Of a stretch of DNA of 8,852 nucleotides, positions 1-7,000 are shown piece by piece. Under the pieces are notes generated by a model, which ran no database searches, was not told the origin of the DNA, and saw only the letters and a list, made by a program, of their open reading frames with translations. The stretch's first letter is position 1. Every line of letters begins with the position of its first letter. This DNA comes from an uncultured Oscillospiraceae bacterium (lineage in GTDB: Bacteria; Bacillota; Clostridia; Oscillospirales; Oscillospiraceae). A program made the translations under genes and the position numbers. The DNA lies in assembly GCA_944385645.1 (NCBI GenBank), contig CALWYA010000057.1, positions 1 to 8,852 on the forward strand, in the 5' to 3' direction.

Positions 1-2944
1 CGGCATCGACGCCAGCGCCGAGGAGGCTCTGACCCGGAACCAGATCGCTCAGCTGGTGCTGAACGGCCTGAAGTCCAGCATGGTCACCTTCACCGGCGAG
101 GTGGGCATCACCGTCAACGGCGTGACTCTGAACCACCGCACCGAGTACACCGCCCGCACCAGCGCCGACGCGCAGTATGACGCCATCGTGGGCGGCACCA
201 GCGACATCGCCAGCACCGACCAGTACATCATCCAGCTGGGCGAGGAGCTGTACGACGGCGATCTGCGCCTGCAGTACACCACCGACGACTTCGGCCGCCC
301 CGCCCGCTACTGGGAGTATGACGGCGAGGAGATCGGCACCTACATCCGCGGCGACCTGCTCCGCCAGGAGTACACCGAGGAAGTGACCGGCCGCGACCTG
401 TACGACCTGCTGGGCAAGTCCACCATTGATGAGTACGACTTCTTCATCTATGTGGACGGCGAGGAAGAGGAGCAGTACCTGGAGGACGCCTACTTCACCG
501 AGGGCAACCTGGTCCGCTCCAACACCAACGGCGTGGGCGAGACCGGCAACGGCGTGCTGACCCAGGTGTTCGTGGACACCTCCAACAAGGACGTCTACAT
601 CACCGTCATCAACACCTATCTGGCCAAGACCAGCGACTATGATGACAAGAAGGACGAGATCGACCTGGAGGTCTACTCCCTCGAGGACAAGAACTCCAGT
701 GCCAAAGCCGCCAACTATGTGAAGAACACCGATGACAAGGATAGTAGCACTGACAAGCTGGATCCCTACACCGAGGACTTCACCGTGGCCGGCGATGATT
801 TCGCCATTGCCGACTATGTGAGCGGCGACGTGGTCCTGGTGACTGTGGCCGCCGGCGAGATCCAGACCATTGCCGATCCCGAGATCATCTCTGACGCCAC
901 TGTGGACGCCTTTAAGCTCCGCAGCTATGTGGAGACCGAGGGCACCCAGTATGACTATGCCGACTCCATCACCTACGATCCCGAGGTGCTGGATCAGTAC
1001 AGCAACAACAACCTGAAGGACATCACCTATAACCTGATTCTGGATCCCTACGGCTATCTGATCGGCATCGAGCGCAACGAGGATCCCGACCAGTACCTGT
1101 TCCTGGTGGGCATGAACACCAGCGCCAGCAACTTCTCCGGCACCACCGCTGATGCCAACGTCATCTTCATGGACGGCACCATGGGTACCATCGAGATCAA
1201 CACCCGCCGCAGCGAGGACGCCGCTGGCGATGACCTGATCGACATGGCCAGCGCCACCATGAACACCTGGTGCACCTACACTGTCAACAGCAGCGATGTG
1301 TACACCCTGAAGCAGGTGGGCGCGACCCTCGGCAACAATGATGCGGCCCAGTCTCACGATGATGGCTCTACCCGCACTCAGATCGATAAGTCTCACATCT
1401 CCCTGACCGGTTCCGGCAGCATCAGCCGTATCTACGGCAATGACGAGTCTGTCTACCTGGTGGCCGAGACCGACCTGATCGACTCCGATACCTCGTACGA
1501 CTACTTTGTTACTGGCGACGGTAACGTTCACACCGACGACGCCGCCATCATCGATGATGTGGCCTCTGTGGTCACCGGCGTGGAAAATACCGACATCGAG
1601 GTCTTTGATAAGACCGACGTGGAGGCTCTGTACACCAGCACGCCTGCCGCCGCTGGCGACATTGAGGTCGCTACCGAGGATAACAGCACCACTAAGACCT
1701 ATGCCAACGTCTCCCACGGTGTGTACGCCCTGTATGATGACGAGGCCTATGTGATCGCCGCCGTGGTGGTGGGCGAGGACGCCGGCTCTACCAGCAACTT
1801 CGTGTACGTCACCAGCTCCGACGCCAACCGCGAGCGGTATAGCAGCGCCGACGACGAGTACACCTGGACCCGCGAGGTGGTGCTGGATGGCGAGGAGACT
1901 GAGATCTCCTACGTGGGCGACTCCCTGGAGGAGATCGGCGAGGCCGACATGGATCAGGGCTACTGGTACTATGTCCGCTACTACGCCGACGGTACCGTGA
2001 AGGATACCAAGCGGGTTGCTGACGGTGACAACCGCTATGACGTGGAGACCAGCATCCAGGATGCTGTGGCCGAAGTCGAGGCCGACAGCGAGCACGTCCT
2101 GCTGAACAACGCCCAGGAGTCTGGCCTGAACTTCGCGAACGGCACTCTGTACTCCGATGTGGATCGCAGCAAGGGCATCTGGATCAGCCCCGACGTGAAG
2201 GTGGTCCGCATCCAGTCCGTGGACGGCAACGACTTCGACGAGATCGAGTACTATGAGGGCCGCGACGGTCTGGAAGACGCTCTGGACGACCTGAACGTGA
2301 GTAAGACTGATGACATCTATGTCAGTGCCATCGTTGAGGACGGCGCCGCCATGGTGGTTGTGCTGAACAACATGAACGACGAGCTGACCGACGAGGGTGA
2401 GCAGGATGTCGACGAGGACATCATGGTCAACCTGAGCGACCGCGACAACGTGAAGGTTACCTACATCGGCGCGAACCCCGGCATTGATGCCATCCTGGAT
2501 GCCATCGAGGCCGAGATCGAGAACTCCACTGATTATGTGGTCACTGGGATTACGGAAGATCCGGCTGACGAGTGGACCTTTACCGCTGAGAGCGGCAACC
2601 GGACCCGGACTTATGTGTTCACCGACGACGCTGACAACGCGTATCGTGTGGCTAAGGTGAATTGGGAGTTCAGCCACACCAACGATAATTGGAGCTTTGA
2701 GGGGCCTGATTATGTGCCCTATGCTGGCGGCGATGTCACCGGTACTCTGTCCCACATCTCTGCGCCTCCCGCGAAGGACTATACGATTGATACGGTGAGC
2801 GTAACTGGTGCTGCGAGTGCGACTGTTAAGACTGTTGCCGGTTTCGACGGAACCGAACTGTCTGAGGACATTGTGTTTACCATCGGGGCTTGCTCCGCTG
2901 ATGAGATCACTGTGACTCTGAAGACCGTTAAGGAAAGCGCCTAA
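1..2944 (+). CDS. S-layer homology (SLH) domain surface protein, 3' part (start outside window)
   Basis: The frame is open from base 2 with no stop upstream, so the GTG at 56 is not a credible start and the gene is cut by the window edge. About 980 residues are visible. The first visible residues include TRNQIAQLVLNGL (residues 11-23), which matches the end of an SLH repeat (the 'TR..aA.l..nal' pattern) that binds secondary cell-wall polymer, so the missing N-terminus probably holds a signal peptide and the other SLH repeats. The remainder is rich in Asp, Glu, Thr, Ser and Tyr, nearly free of Cys (two seen) and without membrane segments, as expected of an exported S-layer or surface protein. 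There is no LPXTG sortase signal or C-terminal membrane anchor. The last roughly 110 residues look beta-strand rich and may form an Ig-like domain. Codon use shifts in the last 140 codons. The exact role (structural S-layer or adhesin) is inferred, not shown. Confidence 0.85.
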   Translation, partial: GIDASAEEALTRNQIAQLVLNGLKSSMVTFTGEVGITVNGVTLNHRTEYTARTSADAQYDAIVGGTSDIASTDQYIIQLGEELYDGDLRLQYTTDDFGRPARYWEYDGEEIGTYIRGDLLRQEYTEEVTGRDLYDLLGKSTIDEYDFFIYVDGEEEEQYLEDAYFTEGNLVRSNTNGVGETGNGVLTQVFVDTSNKDVYITVINTYLAKTSDYDDKKDEIDLEVYSLEDKNSSAKAANYVKNTDDKDSSTDKLDPYTEDFTVAGDDFAIADYVSGDVVLVTVAAGEIQTIADPEIISDATVDAFKLRSYVETEGTQYDYADSITYDPEVLDQYSNNNLKDITYNLILDPYGYLIGIERNEDPDQYLFLVGMNTSASNFSGTTADANVIFMDGTMGTIEINTRRSEDAAGDDLIDMASATMNTWCTYTVNSSDVYTLKQVGATLGNNDAAQSHDDGSTRTQIDKSHISLTGSGSISRIYGNDESVYLVAETDLIDSDTSYDYFVTGDGNVHTDDAAIIDDVASVVTGVENTDIEVFDKTDVEALYTSTPAAAGDIEVATEDNSTTKTYANVSHGVYALYDDEAYVIAAVVVGEDAGSTSNFVYVTSSDANRERYSSADDEYTWTREVVLDGEETEISYVGDSLEEIGEADMDQGYWYYVRYYADGTVKDTKRVADGDNRYDVETSIQDAVAEVEADSEHVLLNNAQESGLNFANGTLYSDVDRSKGIWISPDVKVVRIQSVDGNDFDEIEYYEGRDGLEDALDDLNVSKTDDIYVSAIVEDGAAMVVVLNNMNDELTDEGEQDVDEDIMVNLSDRDNVKVTYIGANPGIDAILDAIEAEIENSTDYVVTGITEDPADEWTFTAESGNRTRTYVFTDDADNAYRVAKVNWEFSHTNDNWSFEGPDYVPYAGGDVTGTLSHISAPPAKDYTIDTVSVTGAASATVKTVAGFDGTELSEDIVFTIGACSADEITVTLKTVKESA

Positions 2945-2974
2945 AACGGCAAATTCTCACCATAACAATGAAAG

Positions 2975-3005
2975 ACCCCCGGGCCGTAAGGCCCGGGGGT
3001 TCCCT
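2975..3005. terminator. Strong hairpin terminator between convergent genes
   Basis: A perfect 11-bp stem (2975-2985 with 2990-3000) has a GTAA loop and lies 30 bases after the stop of the surface-protein gene and just past the stop of the opposing small gene. On the + strand it is followed by TCCCTTT; on the - strand by CTTTCATT. Both U tracts are weak, but the stem is very stable. Its position between two convergent genes suggests it ends transcription from both sides. Confidence 0.75.
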
Positions 3006-3476
3006 TTACTCTCCGGCGTCCAGAAACGCCAAGGCATAATAGGTAAATCCGCTGTAGTTCATCTGCTGGGCTGCGCTCTCCCCGTACCAGGTGACCGTGT
3101 TCCCCGTCCAGGTGACCGAGGTCCAGAAGCACGGCTCGTTGTGGTCCAGCTGGATGCCCGTGACCACGCTCTGGCCCCGGCCGAAAAACATCAGATGGCC
3201 GTTGCTGCTCCCCAGGATCACCAGGCGGGGCAGCTTGGGGAAGGAGAGGGACTGGGGGTGCGCCTGGCCATACTGGCCGGTTCCGGCGTAGGTGGTGACG
3301 TAGAGCTGGCAGTTGCCCTTCCCGGCCATCTGCCCTTCCAGCGCGCCGATGGCGTCCGCGCTCGCTTTCAACGCCGCGTCGATTTTGGCGTTGTCCTCGT
3401 TGAACTCGGTACGCAGCACCTTGTCCGCGGCCTCCCATTGGTTCAGGTTGTAGTTTGTGGTGTGATTGGTGGACAT
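3006..3476 (-). CDS. Small phage tail-fibre-like protein (orphan), 156 aa
   Basis: The ATG at 3476 is chosen because AAAGGAGG lies 7 bases upstream. The frame stays open to 3965, but that extension runs through GC-rich hairpin repeats and has no ribosome site. Residues 1-37 (NYNLNQWEAADKVLRTEFN, then EDNAKIDAAL) match the N-terminal segment I associate with tail or minor structural proteins of Clostridia phages and prophages. A short helical stretch (about 26-50) follows. Residues about 57-152 form a Gly/Tyr/Trp/Thr-rich, probably beta-structured domain (YAGTGQYG, TWTGNTVTWYG, FTYYALAFLDAG) like C-terminal tail-fibre domains. No other phage gene is visible: the left neighbour is a convergent surface-protein gene and the right side is repeat-filled. 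It may be a domesticated or stranded prophage gene. I see no good promoter among the upstream repeats. The family call comes from memory of similar proteins, not a search. Confidence 0.72.
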   Translation of the reverse strand: MSTNHTTNYNLNQWEAADKVLRTEFNEDNAKIDAALKASADAIGALEGQMAGKGNCQLYVTTYAGTGQYGQAHPQSLSFPKLPRLVILGSSNGHLMFFGRGQSVVTGIQLDHNEPCFWTSVTWTGNTVTWYGESAAQQMNYSGFTYYALAFLDAGE

Positions 3477-3483
3477 GAAAATT

Positions 3484-3491
3484 CCTCCTTT
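3484..3491 (-). promoter_or_regulatory. Shine-Dalgarno site of the tail-fibre-like gene
   Basis: On the - strand AAAGGAGG stands 7 bases before the ATG at 3476. This near-perfect site decides the start and rules out the longer reading frame beginning at 3965. Confidence 0.85.
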
Positions 3492-3506
3492 GTGATTTTG
3501 TTGGGC

Positions 3507-3521
3507 GCGGCTTTTGGCCGC
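3507..3521. repeat. Short GC hairpin in the leader of the tail-fibre-like gene
   Basis: GCGGC (3507-3511) pairs with GCCGC (3517-3521) around a TTTTG loop. It lies just upstream of the ribosome site and has no U tract that would make it a terminator. Its function is unknown. Confidence 0.4.
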
Positions 3522-3527
3522 CCCAAG

Positions 3528-3576
3528 CCTTCCCCCCTGTGGGGGGGAGGTGGCCCGAAGGGCCGGATGAGGGGGC
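3528..3576. repeat. Intergenic repeat module: C-run/G-run hairpin plus GGCCC-GAA-GGGCC hairpin
   Basis: Bases 3528-3537 pair with 3541-3550 (one G-T wobble) around a TGT loop. A second hairpin follows at once: GGCCC (3552-3556), GAA loop, GGGCC (3560-3564). The module ends in TGAGGGGGC (3568-3576), the same ending as the module at 3631-3678, so the two are probably members of one dispersed family. No coding sequence is present. Confidence 0.65.
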
Positions 3577-3599
3577 GATGAGAGGGGCATCACCTTTTT

Positions 3600-3622
3600 G
3601 TAGGGGCGCACATGGTGCGCCC
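3600..3622. repeat. GTAGGG-type palindromic repeat
   Basis: GGGCGCAC (3604-3611) pairs perfectly with GTGCGCCC (3615-3622) around a 3-base loop, preceded by GTAG. Related GTAGGG-led hairpins occur at 3775-3800, 3848-3875 and 8756-8785. Confidence 0.65.
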
Positions 3623-3630
3623 GGCCTTGG

Positions 3631-3678
3631 CTCCCCCCCTTGCGGGGGAGCTGTCGAGCGAAGCGAGACTGAGGGGGC
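3631..3678 (+). repeat. CTCCCCC hairpin with CTGTCGAGCG tail
   Basis: CTCCCCC (3631-3637) pairs with GGGGGAG (3644-3650). It is followed by a 21-base block (3651-3671, starting CTGTCGAGCGAAGCG) that recurs in opposite orientation at 8811-8831 with a single mismatch. It ends in TGAGGGGGC like the module at 3528-3576. Confidence 0.65.
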
Positions 3679-3724
3679 ATCCGTAGATTGAGCCGTTCCA
3701 ACAGACGGGGCGTTTCCCCCTTCC

Positions 3725-3768
3725 GCCCCAGTGTGCGCACTGGGGCACCTCCCCCGCAAGGGGGGAGG
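3725..3768. repeat. Paired hairpins: GCCCCAGTG palindrome and CCTCCCCC/GGGGGAGG
   Basis: GCCCCAGTG (3725-3733) pairs perfectly with CACTGGGGC (3738-3746) around TGCG. Immediately after, CCTCCCCC (3748-3755) pairs with GGGGGAGG (3761-3768) around GCAAG. Neither has a U tract on either side, so I call them dispersed palindromic repeats rather than terminators. Confidence 0.6.
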
Positions 3769-3774
3769 CCTTTC

Positions 3775-3800
3775 GTAGGGCGCGACCACTGGGCGCGCCC
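3775..3800. repeat. GTAGGG-type palindromic repeat
   Basis: GGGCGCG (3778-3784) pairs with CGCGCCC (3794-3800) around a 9-base loop, preceded by GTA. It belongs to the same type as the hairpin at 3600-3622. Confidence 0.55.
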
Positions 3801-3847
3801 CGGCCCTTGCGCCTGCCGAGTCGTCAGGCGCCACGAAAATGCACCGT

Positions 3848-3899
3848 GTAGGGCGGGAGCTTGCCCCCTCCGCCCAATCTCTCCCTCGTCAGAGGGAGG
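3848..3899. repeat. GTAGGG-type repeat followed by CTCCCTCGTCAGAGGGAG palindrome
   Basis: GGGCGG (3851-3856) pairs with CCGCCC (3870-3875). A palindrome CTCCCTC-GTCA-GAGGGAG (3881-3898) follows. The same GTCA-loop palindrome, with C-runs in place of CTCC, is found at the right end of the window (8831-8850). Confidence 0.6.
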
Positions 3900-3920
3900 C
3901 TTTTCGCAGGTTTTACCCCC

Positions 3921-3992
3921 CATATAACCGGAGAACTCCCCATCCTGTGGGACGTTTTCATACATTTATTGGAAATCGGGCGGTACTGCGCC
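3921..3992 (+). repeat. Left copy of 72-bp inverted repeat flanking the activase gene
   Basis: This block begins CATATAACCGGAGAAC and ends GGCGGTACTGCGCC. Its reverse complement appears at 8685-8756 with 67 of 72 matching bases. The 47 inner bases (3946-3992) are identical, and the mismatches fall within 3937-3945. It lies 14 bases beyond the T tract of the activase gene's terminator. It contains no coding sequence I can support. Confidence 0.9.
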
Positions 3993-4005
3993 CAAATCCG
4001 ACCGC

Positions 4006-4041
4006 AAAAATCAAGGCCGCCGGCATCAGCCGGCGGCCTTG
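4006..4041 (-). terminator. Intrinsic terminator of the dehydratase-activase gene
   Basis: A perfect 13-bp GC-rich stem (4012-4024 with 4029-4041, ATCA loop on the + strand) lies 17 bases past the stop codon. On the - strand it is followed by GATTTTT (T run at 4010-4006). This is a standard rho-independent terminator and ends the transcript before the left 72-bp repeat. Confidence 0.9.
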
Positions 4042-4057
4042 GTCTGTATGTGGATAT

Positions 4058-7000
4058 TTAAATCGCCTTGGCCATCTCCACGGCCTCCCGGAGGCGGAGC
4101 TCCTTGTCCTGGTTCTGGCCCTTGACGTTCATCACCAGCATCTGGAGGCGGTTCTCCAGGTTGGCGAAGCTGACGTCGGGGTCGTAGTCCAGGGGCAGAA
4201 TCTGGGCGTCGGGGTAGAGCTCCTTCAGCTTCTTGGCCACCCCCCGGCCCACCACGTGGTTGGGCAGGCAGCCGAAGGGCTGTAAGATCACGAAGGCCCG
4301 GCAGCCGTGGGCGGCGTGGTGGAGGATCTCCCCGGGGATCAGGACCCCCTCGCCGGCGTCGAAGGTGTGGTGGATGATGGGGTCGCTGGCGCGCACCAGC
4401 TCGGGCAGGCGCACCGCCCGCTCATAGAGGGGGTGCTCCCGGGCGACCTGGTCGGTGACGGTGTGGGCGGCGTCGAAGAGGGCGTCGGCCGTGGCGTACC
4501 AGGCCTTCTCCCCCAGAGGCTTGTGGACGTGGTACTCCTTGATCTGGGAATCCTTGTAGAAGTACAGCTTGCGGATCACGTCGGTCATCCGGGCCTCGAT
4601 GATCTCAAAGCCGTTGTGCTCCAGATAGGCCTCGATCTCGTGGTTGGCCCCGGGGTGGAAGTTCAGCAGGTACTCGCCCACGATGAGGACGGTGGGCTTG
4701 GGGCGGGAGCGGTCGTACTCCACCGCCTTCATCACCTGGATGGCCTGGCGGAAGCCCTGCTCCGCCCCCCGGACGCCCCGGCGCTCCAGGCCGTCGATGA
4801 GCAGGTCCATGGACTGCTCGAAGGCCCGGTCGGCGCTGCCGGGGACCAGCTCGTAGGGCCGGATCTTCCGCAGCAGCTCCTCCAGCACGTCGATCATGGG
4901 CAGGGCGAAGGCCACCCGCACGGCGGCGGCCAGGCTCATGCGGTAGCCGGGGTGCTGGTCGTGGCTGTCCTTGTCGTCGTTGGTGAGGATGGGCACCTGG
5001 GCGAAGCCGGCGTCGTCCAGGGCCTTGCGCAGCAGGGCGCCATAGTGGGTCAGGCGGCAGTCGCCCACATACTTGGCCATGGCCACCGCCACGTGGTCCA
5101 GGTCGTACTTCCCGCTGCGCAGGGCGGCCAGGGCCTCGCCGATGACCACCTGGGCGGGGAAGCAGATGTCGTTGTGGACGTACTGCTTGCCCAGGCGGAT
5201 GGCCTCCTCCCGGCCCACGGCCAGGGGCTCGGTACGCAGGCCGTCCCTCCCCATGGCGGCGGACAGCACCCGGCAGAAGGCGTGGGAGGTGTTGGGCACC
5301 AGCACCACCCGCTCCTTCCGGTCCGACTTGGTGAACTTCACCGGGTAGGGGTCGGTCAGTTCCCGGGCGGGGACGGTCCCCTCCCGCTCCCGGCGCATGG
5401 CCAGGGTCTCCACAAAGGAGCGCACCCGGATGCGCAGGGGGCCCTGGACGTCGCTCTCGTCCAGCTTCAGCACCAGGGGGGTCTTGCCGGAGATCTCCCC
5501 CATGAGGCGGATGATCTCGTCGGACAGGTAGGCGTCGTGGCCGCAGCCGAAGCTGACGATCTGCACATACTCCATCCGGGGGTCCTGGGCGGCCAGGATG
5601 GCCGTGGACAGCATGCGGGCGTGGTAGTTGTTCACAATATCCAGGGCGCTCCGGCTCAGGTCCACCTCGTTGGCGTGGGGCACCGAGTCCACGGTGAGCA
5701 CCGGAATCCCCAGGCTGGTGAACAGGGCGGGCAGGTCGTGGTTCACCAGGGCGTCGGTCTGGTAGGGCCGGGCGGCCAGCACCACGGCGTAGGTCCCCTG
5801 CTCCTCCGCCTGCTTCAGGACCTGCTCCCCCGCCTTGACCAGCCTGTGGCGGAAGATCCACTGGGCCCGGTCCGCCGCCTTGACGGCGGCGCGGGTCTCC
5901 TGGGCGGGGATCTGGAAGGTGTCCTCCATGTATTTTGTCAGCTGTCCCAGCCGGTCCTCGTCGGTGTACCAGTGGAACAGGGGGGCGTCAAAGGGGACCC
6001 CCCACTGGCGCTCCGGGTCGTCGGAGTTGCGGATGATGAGGGGATAGCCCTTCACCACGGCGCACATGGACTCGCTGGTCTTCTGGGTGTTCTCCGAGGG
6101 GACGGTGGTCACCGAGGGCATGAAGATCCGGTCCACCCCCTGGCTCACCAGGTCCCGGATGTGGCCGTGGACCAGCTTGGCGGGGAAGCACACCGTGTCC
6201 GAGGTGACGGCGGACAGACCGCTCTCGTACATTTTCCGGGTGCTCTTGTGGGAGAGGCGTACCTGGAAGCCCAGGCTGCGGAAGAAGGTAGTCCAGAAGG
6301 GGGCGGTGTCCCAGAAGGACAGCACCCGGGGGATGCCGATAACGGCGGCCCGGTTTTTCCTGGGCTCCGGGATGGGCCACTCCTGAAACAGCAGCTCCTC
6401 CCGCAGGCGGAACAGGTTGGGGACCTGCGCCCGCTCCTGGTCCTTCTCCCGGAGCCGCTCCCGCACCGCCTGGTCCCGGGGATCGCCCAGAATCTCCCCC
6501 CGCTCGCAGCGGTTGTTGGTTACCCAGGAGCTGCCGTTGGAAAAGGTGATGACGGTGCGCTTGCAGTGGTTGGCACAGAAGGGGCAGGGGGAGTTAGCCT
6601 CCTGGGTGTAGGTGAAGTCCTCCAGGGCGTCCAGGCCGATGAAGGTGCGCGTTTTTGCTCCGGCCATGCGCTCTTTTGTCAGCAGGGCGGCCCCGATGGC
6701 CCCCATGACGCCGGGGTAAGGGGCCCGGATCACCGTCCGGCCGGTGTACTGCTCCAGGGCCCGGAGGACCGCGTCGTTGCGGAAGGTGCCCCCCTGGACC
6801 ACGATGGTGCTCCCCAGGGAGTCCAGATTGGCAATGCGGATAACCTTGGTAAAGACGTTCTCGATGATGGACCGGCACAGGCCGGCCATGATGTCCCCGG
6901 GCAGCTTGCCGTTTCGCTGCTCAGTGACGATGCTGCTGTTCATGAAGACGGTGCACCGGCTGCCCAGGCTGGCGGGCTCCTTGGAGTCGAAGGCCGCCCG

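Noticed and set aside
3528..3899. Possible CRISPR array in the repeat field
   Set aside because: The repeats are different hairpin types with irregular spacing and no constant repeat-spacer unit, and no cas gene is nearby.
3006..3965. A longer 319-codon version of the tail-fibre-like gene starting at 3965
   Set aside because: The extra 163 codons run through hairpin repeats and the 72-bp repeat, encode low-complexity Pro/Gly/Arg-rich sequence, and have no ribosome site. The ATG at 3476 has an ideal one.
3839..4285. Small + strand frames across the repeat region and the 3' end of the activase gene
   Set aside because: They cross the terminator and the 72-bp repeat, have no ribosome sites, and give no recognisable protein.
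4605..5861. Long alternative frames on the - strand inside the activase gene (also 6921-8600)
   Set aside because: They are Pro/Gly/Arg-rich shadows created by the high GC of the real gene; no motifs or start signals support them.
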